A DNA stretch of 64,000 bases. Origin: Schauerella fraxinea. Lineage in GTDB: Bacteria > Pseudomonadota > Gammaproteobacteria > Burkholderiales > Burkholderiaceae_B. A program made the translations under genes and the position numbers. Shown piece after piece: positions 1 to 9,292 of the stretch; position 1 is the stretch's first letter, and every line of letters begins with the position of its first letter. The stretch lies in assembly GCA_030849965.1 (NCBI GenBank), contig JAVDKL010000003.1:434001-498000 (forward strand), read 5' to 3'. The notes under the pieces are model-generated. The model made no database searches. It worked only from the letters and a program-made list of their open reading frames with translations, and had not been told where the DNA came from.

Positions 1-926
1 ACGCATTGGTGCAGGCCGCCCGCGGCCTTGCATTCGATGTGCAAACGCCGCCCGATGCCGGCGCCGCTGCGTTGTCGGCCGTGCATTCGCTGGACTACCT
101 GCGCTTTCTGCAGGATGCGCACACGCGCTGGATGGCGTTGCCGGACGATTGGGGCAACGAAGTGATCTCCAATATTTTTGTGCGCGAACCCAACGCGTTG
201 CGCGGCGTGCTGGCGCAAGCGGCGCGGCATCTGGCCGACGGCAGTTGCCCGGTGGGACCGGATACGTGGACGTCTGCCTATTGGTCGGCGCAATGTGCGG
301 TGGCCGCGGCCGACAGCGTGGCAGCAGGCGACCGGCAGTCGTATGCCATCTGCCGGCCACCCGGTCACCATGCACGGCGCGACGCGGCCGGCGGTTTCTG
401 CTATCTGAACAATGCCGCGATCGCTGCCGAGCGCCTGCGCGGTACGTTCAAGCGCGTGGCCATTCTCGATACCGATATGCACCACGGCCAGGGCATTCAA
501 GAGATCTTCTACGAGCGCGACGACGTGCTGTACGTGTCGATTCATGGCGATCCGGAAAACTTCTATCCGGTGGTGGCCGGCTTCGAGGACGAGCGTGGCG
601 CGGGTGCGGGCTATGGCTACAACATCAACCTGCCGATGCCGCATGGGTCGCCCGAGTCGGTGTTCTTCGACCGGTTGGCCCAGGCCAATCGCGCCATCAC
701 GCTGTTTCAGCCCGACGCGCTGGTGCTGTCGCTCGGTTTCGATATCTTCGAGAAAGACCCGCAGGCGATGGTGTCGGTAAGTGCCGACGGCTTCGAGAAG
801 CTTGGCCGTGCCGTAGGCGCCTTCGGCCTGCCTACCGTGATCGTGCAAGAGGGCGGCTACTATATCGAAGGATTGGAAGACAACGCGACGCGCTTTTTCG
901 GCGGGCTGGGCGACGCAGGGAAATAA
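1..926 (+). CDS. Acetylpolyamine amidohydrolase-like (HDAC superfamily), 5' end cut by window
   Basis: A zinc hydrolase of the histone deacetylase superfamily, expected to remove acyl groups from N-acylated (poly)amines in the cytoplasm. The open frame runs from the left edge without a stop, so roughly the first 40 residues are missing compared with the two full-length paralogues in this window (36049-37113 and 44999-46027). The visible part has RPPGHHA (paired active-site histidines), LDTDMHHGQG (metal ligands Asp and His), LGFDIFEKDP (third metal ligand Asp) and EGGYY (transition-state Tyr). The catalytic set is therefore complete. A LysR gene follows 75 nt downstream on the same strand. 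The family is clear, but the substrate is inferred from the acetylpolyamine amidohydrolase branch and could be another acylated amine. Confidence 0.9.
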   Translation, partial: ALVQAARGLAFDVQTPPDAGAAALSAVHSLDYLRFLQDAHTRWMALPDDWGNEVISNIFVREPNALRGVLAQAARHLADGSCPVGPDTWTSAYWSAQCAVAAADSVAAGDRQSYAICRPPGHHARRDAAGGFCYLNNAAIAAERLRGTFKRVAILDTDMHHGQGIQEIFYERDDVLYVSIHGDPENFYPVVAGFEDERGAGAGYGYNINLPMPHGSPESVFFDRLAQANRAITLFQPDALVLSLGFDIFEKDPQAMVSVSADGFEKLGRAVGAFGLPTVIVQEGGYYIEGLEDNATRFFGGLGDAGK

Positions 927-1001
927 CGCGCCTGCACCGCCATGCCGGGCGCCTCGGCGGCGCGGGATCTTTCATTCTTCCCGCCGCCACCGCTTCGAGT
1001 T

Positions 1002-1973
1002 ATGCCGCCCACCTTACCCCGATCGACTGCTGCCCTTACCGTCGCGCCCGAGCGCATCGACTGGAATTTGCTGCGCACATTCATGTTCGTCGTGCAGGAA
1101 CGCGGGGTGGGGCGCGCCGCCACCGTGTTGCACCTCAGCCAGCCGGCGGTCAGCCAGGCCCTCAAGCGGCTCGAGGATGCCGTCGGCGGCCAACTGATTT
1201 TTCGGCGTCACGTCGAATTTCGGCTCACCGGTTTGGGCGAAGAGATCTACGCCATTGCCCGCGACATGTACGGCACGGTCGCCCGCATCGATGGCGCGGT
1301 GGCCGACCCGGGCGGCACGATCGCGGGGTCGGTACGGTTGATGTTGATGAGCCGGGTGCACAGCCCGGCGTTCGACGAGTTCCTGGCACAGTTTCACCGG
1401 CGCTACCCCAAGGTGGAATTCGCTTTGGAAGTGATGCAAAGCGCAGCGGTGCTCGATGCCTTATCGAAACGCACTTCCGCCTTTGGGATCTGTCTGTGCC
1501 GCCAGCCGGTACCCGGGCTCGAGCGGCGGCTCTTTTTGCGCCAGCGCTATACGGCAGTTTGCGGCCGTCATCATCCGCTGTTCGGCAAACGCCAAGTGTC
1601 GATCGAAGACATGCGCGACCAGAGCTTCGTCTGCTTTTCGAGCGACCAGATCGGCGACACGCTCTCGCCTTTGACCATCTTTCGCGATCAGCAGGGCTTT
1701 ACCGGCCGCATCGTGGGCGCCTCGTCGAATATCGAGGAGATCAGAAGGATGGTGATCGCCGGCATGGGATTGAGCTTTCTGCCCGAGCACATGATCCGGC
1801 GCGATGTGCTCGATGGCGACTTGCGCCGTTTGCAGCCCGATCATTGCGTGGCGGAAATGGACGTGTTTCTCGTATGGCACGGTGCCCGCAAACTCTCGAC
1901 GGCCGAACAGACATTCTTGAGCGCTTTCGAGCGATTGTTGCGGCGTACGCCACTGGATTCGCGCGCGGGCTAA
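1002..1973 (+). CDS. LysR-family transcriptional regulator
   Basis: DNA-binding regulator with an N-terminal winged helix-turn-helix (DWNLLRTFMFVVQERGVGRAA, then SQPAVSQALKRLEDAVGGQ) and a C-terminal effector-binding domain typical of LysR proteins. The chosen ATG gives 323 residues. An ATG at 942 in the same frame would add 20 proline-rich residues and has no better ribosome site, so the start is uncertain. It lies just after the acetylpolyamine amidohydrolase gene on the same strand and may control it or the amidase and gamma-glutamyltransferase genes downstream. The effector is unknown. Confidence 0.88.
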   Translation: MPPTLPRSTAALTVAPERIDWNLLRTFMFVVQERGVGRAATVLHLSQPAVSQALKRLEDAVGGQLIFRRHVEFRLTGLGEEIYAIARDMYGTVARIDGAVADPGGTIAGSVRLMLMSRVHSPAFDEFLAQFHRRYPKVEFALEVMQSAAVLDALSKRTSAFGICLCRQPVPGLERRLFLRQRYTAVCGRHHPLFGKRQVSIEDMRDQSFVCFSSDQIGDTLSPLTIFRDQQGFTGRIVGASSNIEEIRRMVIAGMGLSFLPEHMIRRDVLDGDLRRLQPDHCVAEMDVFLVWHGARKLSTAEQTFLSAFERLLRRTPLDSRAG

Positions 1974-1996
1974 GGCGTTGCGCGCGGATGGCCCGT

Positions 1997-2461
1997 TCAG
2001 GCCGCGCCGTGCGGCGGGCGCGTCATCAGAAATTCAATGTCGGTTTCGGACACCACTGCAAAGCCCAGCCGGTCGTAGAGGCGCTTTGCGGGATTGGCTT
2101 TCAACACCGCCAACGAGACCGGCAACCCTTGCGCATCGGCGTCGTCGAGAATGGTCTGCAACGCTTGTTCACCCAGACCCTGACGCTGAAAATCCGGTGC
2201 GATCTGAATCTGCACGACAAACCAGCCGGCATCGTCGCGATAGGCCTTCAAGAGACCGACGTCGATCCCATCGCGCACGATCACTCTGGCATCTTCCCAG
2301 TGGTAACTCAACCGGGTGCGCAGGGCCTCGTCGTCGTGGCCCACGCCCGCTGCGATCAAGTGCGCTTGCATGGTGGCGCGGCGCAATGCCAGCAGGTGGT
2401 CGTAATCGGCATCGGTGGCGGGACGAAAAACGAGCGGGGACACAGTCAAGATGCAACTCAT
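1997..2461 (-). CDS. GNAT-family N-acetyltransferase
   Basis: A 154-residue single-domain GNAT protein that should transfer an acetyl group from acetyl-CoA to an amine. The acetyl-CoA binding motif A is visible as QIQIAPDFQRQGLGEQALQT, followed by the motif B region NPAKRLYDRLGF that is typical of the fold. It is convergent with the LysR gene at 1002 and divergent from the amidase gene at 2566, with about 100 nt between the two start codons. Its closeness to a deacetylase gene suggests amine acylation and deacylation functions together, but that is inference and the substrate is unknown. Confidence 0.85.
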   Translation of the reverse strand: MSCILTVSPLVFRPATDADYDHLLALRRATMQAHLIAAGVGHDDEALRTRLSYHWEDARVIVRDGIDVGLLKAYRDDAGWFVVQIQIAPDFQRQGLGEQALQTILDDADAQGLPVSLAVLKANPAKRLYDRLGFAVVSETDIEFLMTRPPHGAA

Positions 2462-2565
2462 TGGGATGATTTGGCGAGCGCAGAGTTTAGCGCGCGGCGC
2501 TTGGGGTTATCGTGTCGTTTTGGTTTCAGGCCGGGACGATTCGCGTCCTTTGGAGAAAACGAACG

Positions 2566-4110
2566 ATGACGGACACACACTCCCGCGAGCAGGGCGACGC
2601 GATCGATCTTTCCACGCGCATCGTGCGCGGCGAACTGAGTGCCGCGCAGGCGCTGGATGATGCGCTGGCGCGTGTGCGCGAGCTCAATCCCACCATTGGC
2701 GCCGTGGCCTCGGTTGCCGAAGACGCGGGCCGCGCCGATGCGCAGGCGCGCGATCGCACCTTGAGCGGCCTCGATGCCCAAGCCCGCTCGGCGCTTTCGG
2801 CCGAGCAACCTTTTTTCGGCGTGCCCTCGCTTCTGAAGGATCTCGGTACCGCCGCGCGCGGTGTGTCGAGCAGCATGGGATCGCAGCTCTTCGGCCGCAT
2901 CGATTGGGATCACGATTGTGAACTGGTGGCGCGCTATAAGCGGGCGGGTCTGGTGTTCTTTGGCCGATCCACCTCTTCCGAGTTGGGGTTGAGCCCCACC
3001 ACCGAAAGCCCGAGCTACGGCGAGCCCACGCGCAATCCCTGGAATACCGCGCATAGTGCCGGCGGCTCCAGCGGTGGCGCGGGTGCCGCGGTCGCAAGCG
3101 GCATGGTGCCCTTGGCGCACGGCGGCGACGGTGGCGGATCGATCCGTATTCCGGCATCGTGCTGCGGCGTGCTGGGATTGAAGCCGTCACGCGGCATGAT
3201 GCCGTTGGGCCCCTACCGCGGCGAAGGCTGGGGCGGCATGACGGTCGATCATGTGCTCACCACCTCGGTGCGCGATAGCGCGGCCGCGCTGGATGCCACG
3301 GCGGGTGCCGATGCCGGGGCGCCGTATGCGGCACCGGCACGGCCCGATTCCTATCTTGCGCTCGTTCAGGCGGCCAGCCGTCATCCCGACGCCGGTTCGC
3401 GGCTACGGATCGCTCTGCTGCCGCAGGGTTCGGTGAGCGCTGTGCGGGATGCCGATGTGAGTGCCGCGCTTGCGCGCGTGGCGAATGCCTTGCAATCGCT
3501 GGGTCATCGCGTCGATGAAGGCGAGCCGGCGGTCACCGCGCGTGAAACCCTCGAAAACATGCTGCCGGTGATCGCCTGCAATGCAGCGCTTTCGATTGCG
3601 CGTTTCGTGGCGCGTCGCGGCACTGGTCTCAAGGAAGGCGAGTTGCAGCCTACGGTGCAATCGATGGTGGCCTATGCGCGCAGCATCGACGGTGTGGCCT
3701 ACGCGGGTCACGTGGATACCATGCACACGATCACGCGCCGCGTGGCGCGGTTCTTCGACGGCACGCAGGATGGCAGTGCGCCTTTCGATCTGATTCTGTC
3801 GCCGGTGCTGTCCGAAGCGCCTGCCCGTATCGGCCGCTTTGCGATGCACTGGGACGATTACCTCGACTATCGCTTGGGCGATACCGGTTTGATCGGCTAT
3901 TCGCCATATGCGCCATTGGCCAATCTCACGGGTTGCCCCGCCATTTCGATTCCGTTCGGCTTTACCGCCGATGGCTTGCCAATCGGCATGCAGTTGATGG
4001 CGCCGCAGGGCGGCGAAGCCGTGCTGCTGCAGGTGGCGGCGCAGCTTGAAGCGACTCATCCCTGGCCGCGCTATGCGCCGGTGGCGGCCGGTGTGGCTGC
4101 GGCATTGTGA
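2566..4110 (+). CDS. Amidase (amidase signature family)
   Basis: A 514-residue cytoplasmic amide hydrolase of the amidase signature family. The Ser-cisSer-Lys triad can be placed: Lys91 in SLLKDLG, cis-Ser169 in the GGSSGG loop and nucleophile Ser193 in GGSIRIPA. The 24-residue spacing of the two serines matches the family. The ATG at 2566 is preferred over an upstream GTG-type extension because the extra residues do not resemble the family. It sits between the GNAT gene and the gamma-glutamyltransferase gene. Family members hydrolyse many different amides, so the natural substrate cannot be stated. Confidence 0.92.
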   Translation: MTDTHSREQGDAIDLSTRIVRGELSAAQALDDALARVRELNPTIGAVASVAEDAGRADAQARDRTLSGLDAQARSALSAEQPFFGVPSLLKDLGTAARGVSSSMGSQLFGRIDWDHDCELVARYKRAGLVFFGRSTSSELGLSPTTESPSYGEPTRNPWNTAHSAGGSSGGAGAAVASGMVPLAHGGDGGGSIRIPASCCGVLGLKPSRGMMPLGPYRGEGWGGMTVDHVLTTSVRDSAAALDATAGADAGAPYAAPARPDSYLALVQAASRHPDAGSRLRIALLPQGSVSAVRDADVSAALARVANALQSLGHRVDEGEPAVTARETLENMLPVIACNAALSIARFVARRGTGLKEGELQPTVQSMVAYARSIDGVAYAGHVDTMHTITRRVARFFDGTQDGSAPFDLILSPVLSEAPARIGRFAMHWDDYLDYRLGDTGLIGYSPYAPLANLTGCPAISIPFGFTADGLPIGMQLMAPQGGEAVLLQVAAQLEATHPWPRYAPVAAGVAAAL

Positions 4111-4238
4111 GCATGACGGGCTGCGTGCGGCTGAGCGCGACTTGGCGCGGCTGAGCCATTAGCGTGCCGTGGCCGGATCGTTCGGGCCACGGCACTCTGA
4201 TATCGTGGGCGTCTGTTTCATACGCCCTGGAGACCGAC

Positions 4239-5879
4239 GTGGCCCGCCGCACACCCGAATACCGCTTGCCCGACCCCACATCGATGATCGTGGCGCCGCA
4301 ACCCGAAGCGGTGGAGGCCGGCGCCGAGGTGCTCCGCGCGGGCGGCAATGCGTTGGACGCCGCCATTGCCTGCGCCATGACGCAAGGGGTGGTCGACCCG
4401 TTGATGTGCGGGATCGGCGGCTTCGGCATGTTGCAGATCTTCGACCCCGCCACGGGCACGCACAAGGTGTACGAAGGCATGGGCGGTTGCCCGCTCGAAA
4501 GCCGCGAAACCATGTGGCAGGACGTCGCACTGGGCGACACCACCGATGGCTTCGGTTTCATCGTGCAGGACTTCGTCAATGAAGCCGGCGCGATGGCCGT
4601 GACGGCGCCCGGTACGCTCAAGCTACTGGCGAGCGCCCATGCGGCGCTCGGCCGCACGCCCTGGCCCGATCTGTTCGCGCCCGCCATCGCCGTGGCCGAA
4701 GAGGGCTGGTTGGTGCGCCCGCACGTTTATACGGTGTTCACGCAGGATGAGCGCAAGTACGGCCGGATGAACTTCGGTGAAAAACTGAGCCTCACCGAAG
4801 ATGGCCGCCGCATTTATCTCAACGCCGATGGCAGCTACAAGAAGCCGGGTGCATTGATCAAGAATCCGGATCTTGCCGCCACCATGCGAACGTTGGCAAC
4901 GGAAGGCGCAGAGAGCTTTTATACCGGCTCACTGGCGGCGCGCATCGTGGCAGACGTGCGCGCGCATGGCGGCATCCTGTCGGCCGAAGATCTCGCCACG
5001 ATGACGACTGTTGAAACGCAGCCGTTGTCGATCGACTATCGCGGCTGGCGTGTGGCGTTGCCGTCGCCGCCGGGCGGCGGCCTGTTGGTGGCGCAGATTT
5101 TGCGGATCATGGCGCAGTTCGATGTGGTGGCGATGGGCCACAACTCGCCCGAGTACATCCGCGTGTTGACCGAAGCGATGAAGATCGCCTTGCGCGATAA
5201 AGAGCAGTTTGTGGGAGATCCCAACTTTGTCGACAACCCCATTGAACGTTTGTTGTCCGACGCCTATGTGAACGATTGCGCGGCGCGCATTCTGGCGGGC
5301 GAGCGTTTCGACGTGCCGCGCCGCAATGCCGCCGAATGCAAGCACACGACGCATGTGTCCGTGGTGGATGCCGATGGCATGGTGGTGTCGTTGACGCACA
5401 CGCTGGGCAATCCGTCGGGGTTCATCGTCAAGGATACGGGCTTCATGCTCAACGGCGCGATGAGCACGTTCGATCCCACGCCGGGCCGCCCCAATTCCAT
5501 CTATCCCGGCAAACGCCGCTATTCGTCCATGGCGCCGAGCATTGTGTTCGATGAAACGGGTCCGGTGATGTCGATCGGTGCGCCGGGGGCCTCGTGGATC
5601 GGACCGGCCGTGGCCCAGGTGCTGGTCAACGTGCTCGAGTGGGGGATGGATATACAAACAGCGATCAGCGCACCGCGCGCCGTGGCGACCAGCAATGCCA
5701 TCGACGTTTCCAACCGCATCGAGCGCGCCACGCAACGGGCGTTGCAGGCACAAGGCTTTGAAGTGCGGCGTAGCCATTTGAGCTATGCCTTTGCCGGCGT
5801 GCATGGCATCACGATGTTCGATGGCCGCATCCAGGGCGGCGCGGACCCGCAACGCGACGGCTACGCGCAGGGCGTTTAG
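4239..5879 (+). CDS. Gamma-glutamyltransferase family protein
   Basis: An N-terminal-nucleophile hydrolase of the gamma-glutamyltransferase family, 546 residues from the GTG at 4239. A GGAG ribosome site lies 6-7 nt before that GTG; a GTG at 4164 is less likely. The protein begins with the family pattern of Asp/Glu-rich strands and AGGNALDAAIACAMTQGVV. Thr370, in KHTTHVSVVD, matches the Thr that self-cleaves the precursor into two subunits and acts as nucleophile. SIGAPGAS matches the conserved small-subunit loop. No signal peptide is visible, unlike the classical periplasmic enzyme, so a cytoplasmic gamma-glutamyl or acyl amide hydrolase is likely. The neighbouring amidase suggests breakdown of conjugated amides. 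Confidence 0.9.
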   Translation: MARRTPEYRLPDPTSMIVAPQPEAVEAGAEVLRAGGNALDAAIACAMTQGVVDPLMCGIGGFGMLQIFDPATGTHKVYEGMGGCPLESRETMWQDVALGDTTDGFGFIVQDFVNEAGAMAVTAPGTLKLLASAHAALGRTPWPDLFAPAIAVAEEGWLVRPHVYTVFTQDERKYGRMNFGEKLSLTEDGRRIYLNADGSYKKPGALIKNPDLAATMRTLATEGAESFYTGSLAARIVADVRAHGGILSAEDLATMTTVETQPLSIDYRGWRVALPSPPGGGLLVAQILRIMAQFDVVAMGHNSPEYIRVLTEAMKIALRDKEQFVGDPNFVDNPIERLLSDAYVNDCAARILAGERFDVPRRNAAECKHTTHVSVVDADGMVVSLTHTLGNPSGFIVKDTGFMLNGAMSTFDPTPGRPNSIYPGKRRYSSMAPSIVFDETGPVMSIGAPGASWIGPAVAQVLVNVLEWGMDIQTAISAPRAVATSNAIDVSNRIERATQRALQAQGFEVRRSHLSYAFAGVHGITMFDGRIQGGADPQRDGYAQGV

Positions 5880-5900
5880 CCGTCGTCACGGCGATGTGGC

Positions 5901-6566
5901 TCAGAACCGGTAGCCCACCGCCAGGGTAGCGACCCAGGGGTCGATCTGCGCGGTGCCGATCGACTCCCCATTGAGTTTCACCTTGGACGAGATGTCGATA
6001 TAACGCAGGTCGGCATTTACGAACCAGCGATCGTTGAGTTTGACGTCCATGCCGAACTGGCCGGCGATGCCCCACGAGTCTTTCAGCTTGACCTTCGATC
6101 CTTCAAGCGCGCCGGTGGCTTTCGTGTCGAAGAAGTGGGTGTAGTTCACCCCCACGCCTACATAAGGTTGCACGGTGCTGTCGGGCAGGAAGTGCCATTG
6201 CAGGCTGAGCGTGGGCGGCAATTGTTTGCTGGTGATGATCTGTCCGCCTACGGCGCCGCTGGCGTTGACGTTGTGCTTGAAGGGCCAGGCGCCCAGCAGT
6301 TCGATGCCCACGTGACGCGTGGCCATATAGGTGAGGGTGAGGCTGGGACGGACGCTGTTGTCGATATCGAGATCGACTGCGCCATTGAGCACACTGCCGT
6401 TGTTGGACTTGGGACGCACTTGGCTGGCACCGATCTTCAGCAGCAGATCGCCTTGTTCGTGGGCCGAGGCCGGCGCGGCCGGCGCGGATAGCGTGGCGGC
6501 AAGGATCACACTGCCGACGCCCGGCACACTTGCACACTTAGCTAAGCGACGAATTGAGCGCTGCAT
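5901..6566 (-). CDS. ompW: OmpW-family outer membrane beta-barrel protein
   Basis: A 221-residue outer membrane protein of the OmpW family, an eight-strand barrel for small hydrophobic compounds. The N-terminus has a basic stretch, a hydrophobic core and an AxA-type cleavage region near SAPAAPASAHE. The mature part shows OmpW hallmarks: LLKIGASQVRP, TLTYMATRHVGIELLGAWPF, TLSLQWHFLP, VQPYVGVGVNYTHFF and a C-terminal aromatic residue (VGYRF) used for barrel assembly. The ATG at 6566 is chosen because it gives a normal signal peptide; an ATG at 6656 adds 30 atypical residues. It is convergent with the gamma-glutamyltransferase gene, 21 nt apart. Confidence 0.92.
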   Translation of the reverse strand: MQRSIRRLAKCASVPGVGSVILAATLSAPAAPASAHEQGDLLLKIGASQVRPKSNNGSVLNGAVDLDIDNSVRPSLTLTYMATRHVGIELLGAWPFKHNVNASGAVGGQIITSKQLPPTLSLQWHFLPDSTVQPYVGVGVNYTHFFDTKATGALEGSKVKLKDSWGIAGQFGMDVKLNDRWFVNADLRYIDISSKVKLNGESIGTAQIDPWVATLAVGYRF

Positions 6567-6731
6567 GGAGCCACTGAGGGCGCCACGAAGCGAAAGAGAA
6601 TCAGCGGGGCGAGGGGAAGGAAGAGGGGTGCAGAAAACAGCGCGCCGGGTAAACATAAAGCCTCATGATGTTTGTGGTGAAGTGACCACGAACATGGTGT
6701 CAGAGGCCCGTTGCGCTTGGTTTGATGTGCA

Positions 6732-7664
6732 TCAACCCAACCCCAATCCAATGCCTGAGTCTTTGCCCGCATTGGGTCCTGCATTCGGACCGGTTTCGTC
6801 ACCTGCGCCTGGCGTCGAATCGATTTGCGAAGCCGCATCTGTCTCCAGACGGCCAGTCGCGTTCACGTCGAGCGCATCGGCGTTGTCAGTGTCCGCTGCG
6901 ATGTCGCTGCCGTTCAGCACCGTCTGTGCAAAGCGCAGCAACACCTCTGCCAATGCTTGCGGTGCTTCCATCGGCATCAGGTGACCGGCGCCTTCGATCA
7001 CGTGAATCCGTCCACGCGGTAAATGCGGCAGCGTCACCTGGGCTTGAACCTCCGCCGAAGGGACGCGGTCGTCTTTGCCGCCGCAGATGATCAGCGCGGG
7101 GTAATCGAGTTTTCCGATGCGGGTCGACCAATCTTCCTGGCTGCCGTGCTTGGCCCACGCATGGAAGGTGTCGAGATTGGCGGCTTGGGCATCGGCGATC
7201 GCCACCTCGCGGATGTGGTCCGGAAGACGCTCTGCAGACGCCGTATCCACGTGTTGTTCGGCCTCGGCGCGCGTGCCGGCGTAGGCCAGTTGTGCCTTGA
7301 GATCGGCCTCGGTGGTGGGTTGGGGCGTGGGCGGCGACGGCGCCACCAGCACCAGGCCTTGCAGATAGTCGGGTTGCGTGGCTGCGATGGCCAGCGCAAT
7401 CTTGCCGGTCATCGAGTGACCCACCAGGATCACGTCGGTTAATGCCAGCGCGCGAATGGCGCTGTCGATCTGCGTGGCGAAGCTATGCACATCCAGCACC
7501 GCGGCGTCGGCCGAGTCGCCGAAGCCGGGGGTGTCGATGGCGACGCAGCGGTGATGGGCGTCAAGGTAAGGCACGGTAGGAAACCACGTGCGGTGCGAGC
7601 CGCCCAGATAGTGCATGAGCACGAAGGTGGGTGCGTGGCGGCCTTGACTGCTGTAGGCGAGCAT
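6732..7664 (-). CDS. Alpha/beta hydrolase with acidic Gly/Asp-rich C-terminal tail
   Basis: A 310-residue alpha/beta-hydrolase fold enzyme. The nucleophile elbow is GHSMTG (Ser), the oxyanion region is MHYLGGSHRTW, the acid is in CGGKDDRVPS and the catalytic His is in EGAGHLMPMEAP. The ATG at 7664 has an AGGG ribosome site. After the catalytic domain ends (about residue 255) the frame continues for some 55 residues rich in Asp, Ala, Asn, Thr and Gly, ending GIGLGLG. This tail looks disordered and is not part of the family fold. The gene follows the MFS exporter gene by about 100 nt on the same strand. The substrate is unknown. Confidence 0.88.
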   Translation of the reverse strand: MLAYSSQGRHAPTFVLMHYLGGSHRTWFPTVPYLDAHHRCVAIDTPGFGDSADAAVLDVHSFATQIDSAIRALALTDVILVGHSMTGKIALAIAATQPDYLQGLVLVAPSPPTPQPTTEADLKAQLAYAGTRAEAEQHVDTASAERLPDHIREVAIADAQAANLDTFHAWAKHGSQEDWSTRIGKLDYPALIICGGKDDRVPSAEVQAQVTLPHLPRGRIHVIEGAGHLMPMEAPQALAEVLLRFAQTVLNGSDIAADTDNADALDVNATGRLETDAASQIDSTPGAGDETGPNAGPNAGKDSGIGLGLG

Positions 7665-7765
7665 ATGAAGCCCTATGATGCGATGAGTGAGCTGACGACG
7701 ATGCAAGATCCGTACCGTTGCGTTGCACCACTCATCGACTGCTGCTGCCGCTGACCGTACCAACC

Positions 7766-9190
7766 TTACGCCGTTCGTGGTGCCGCATGCCGCGCGCGAT
7801 AGATCAGCGTGGCAAAAGTGAGCGCGCAGATGAGTATGACTTCGGCACCGAGTGCCGCCAGCACAGCGTCTAAGTAGGTATGACCTACCCCGTGCAAGGT
7901 TTGCGCGAAGACGGCGCCCAGCAATGCCGGTCCCAGGCCGAACGCGGCTTGCTGCACGGTGGTCAGCATGGAGCTGCCGGCGCCGGCTTGCGCGGGCGGG
8001 ATGTCGGAGAGGCCGATGCGAAAGAAGCTGCTGACGATGAACGACTGCGCCACGCCCATCAGGATCGAGGCGGGGATCAGGCTGAGGATGGTGGGGTGCG
8101 GCCACACGGTATGCAGCGTGTAGATCAAGACGCCGAGCCCGATCAATTGCACCAGGCAACCCACCAGCAAGGTGCCCGTTTTGCCGAAGCGCGCGACGGC
8201 GCGGGGCGTCAATACCGAGCCCACAAAGTAGGCTGTGCCCAATGCGATGAACGCATTCCCCGATTGCAAGGGCGTGAGTCCGGCGCCCGCTTGCAACGCG
8301 AGCGCGAGCACGAACATGAATCCGCTCCAGCTCGAAAAGAACAGCATGGCCAGGATCATGCCGAAGCGCGTGCTGGGAAAGCGCAGCAGCGCCGGGGGCA
8401 GAAGCGGCGCCCGATTCAGGCGTTCCTGGCGCAGCTCGACGCGCCACAGGAGGACGAGCAGCGGCAGCACGGCGGCGAGCATGGCGAAGCACGGCCATGG
8501 CCAATGCAGGGTAGGACCCAAGGCGAGCGGCACCAGCAGGCATACGATGACGGCCGCCAGCAACACGTTGCCCGGCACGTCGATACGGGCCGCATGGGCG
8601 GCACGGGTCTCCGGGATCGCGCCGCGCAGGCAGGCCAGGATGCCGAGTCCGACGGGCAGGTTGATGAGAAACACCGTGCGCCATCCCAGGCCGGCGATGT
8701 CGGCCGACACCATGAACCCGCCCAGCACCTGACCGATCACGAACGAGAGCCCGCCGATCGCGCCATACAAACCGATCGCCTTGGAATGTTCGCGGCCCTG
8801 TAGCGCTACATGGATGGTGGCGAGCACCTGCGGCACGATCAGCGCCGCCGCGGCACCCTGCAACGCCCGCGCGCCCAGCAGCCAATCGGGCGTGGTGGCC
8901 AGGCCGCACAAGAGCGATGCCACGGTAAAGAAAGCAACGCCCCAGCCGAAGACGCGTCTGCGGCCGTAGCGGTCGCCGAGCCGGCCGCCCATGGCCAGGC
9001 ACACGGCAAAGGCGACGCCGTATACGGCGATGACCAGTTCGAGTTGCATCGGGCTTGCGCCCAGCGAATGCGAAATGGCATCCAGCGCAACGTTGACGAT
9101 GGAGAAATCCAGCAGCGGTAGAAAATGGCCTGCCAGCAGCACAGCCAAGCCCGCGCGGCGCAGGGGCGTGGCGGCTAAAGAGGAAGTCAT
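7766..9190 (-). CDS. MFS efflux transporter (DHA2-like, about 14 membrane segments)
   Basis: A 474-residue inner-membrane transporter of the major facilitator superfamily. It opens with the drug-exporter motif LLDFSIVNVALDAI (family motif D1), then GRLGDRYGRRRVF (motif A) and GQVLGGFMVSADIAGLGWRTVFLINLPVG (motif C region), which together indicate a proton-driven DHA2 drug:H+ antiporter. The ATG at 9190 removes 22 unlikely residues. It is divergent from the XRE/MmyB-type regulator at 9327. The palindrome in the shared promoter region makes that regulator the obvious controller. Confidence 0.92.
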   Translation of the reverse strand: MTSSLAATPLRRAGLAVLLAGHFLPLLDFSIVNVALDAISHSLGASPMQLELVIAVYGVAFAVCLAMGGRLGDRYGRRRVFGWGVAFFTVASLLCGLATTPDWLLGARALQGAAAALIVPQVLATIHVALQGREHSKAIGLYGAIGGLSFVIGQVLGGFMVSADIAGLGWRTVFLINLPVGLGILACLRGAIPETRAAHAARIDVPGNVLLAAVIVCLLVPLALGPTLHWPWPCFAMLAAVLPLLVLLWRVELRQERLNRAPLLPPALLRFPSTRFGMILAMLFFSSWSGFMFVLALALQAGAGLTPLQSGNAFIALGTAYFVGSVLTPRAVARFGKTGTLLVGCLVQLIGLGVLIYTLHTVWPHPTILSLIPASILMGVAQSFIVSSFFRIGLSDIPPAQAGAGSSMLTTVQQAAFGLGPALLGAVFAQTLHGVGHTYLDAVLAALGAEVILICALTFATLIYRARHAAPRTA

Positions 9191-9282
9191 GATGAAACTT
9201 AAGCCTTGTAGAACAGGAGGTTGCGTCGTGATGCGGGCTTGAGGCCGCGACGGCATGGGCGTAGTATCTGCCTTTCGTTAAC

Positions 9283-9292
9283 CTGGTACCAG
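9283..9292. promoter_or_regulatory. Candidate operator: perfect 10-bp palindrome between MFS and regulator genes
   Basis: CTGGTACCAG is its own reverse complement and lies in the 136-nt gap between the divergent starts at 9190 and 9327. A related half-site, CCAGGTA, follows about 20 nt to the right. Position and symmetry suggest binding by the XRE-type regulator encoded at 9327. This is inference from location only. Confidence 0.45.

Noticed and set aside
149-2569. 806-residue frame across the first 2.5 kb
   Set aside because: It overlaps the well-supported deacetylase, LysR and GNAT genes in another frame and is an arginine-rich product of GC-rich shadow coding with no family features.
6732-9002. 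756-residue minus-strand frame
   Set aside because: Only its C-terminal part is the real hydrolase starting at 7664; the rest is a shadow of the MFS gene.
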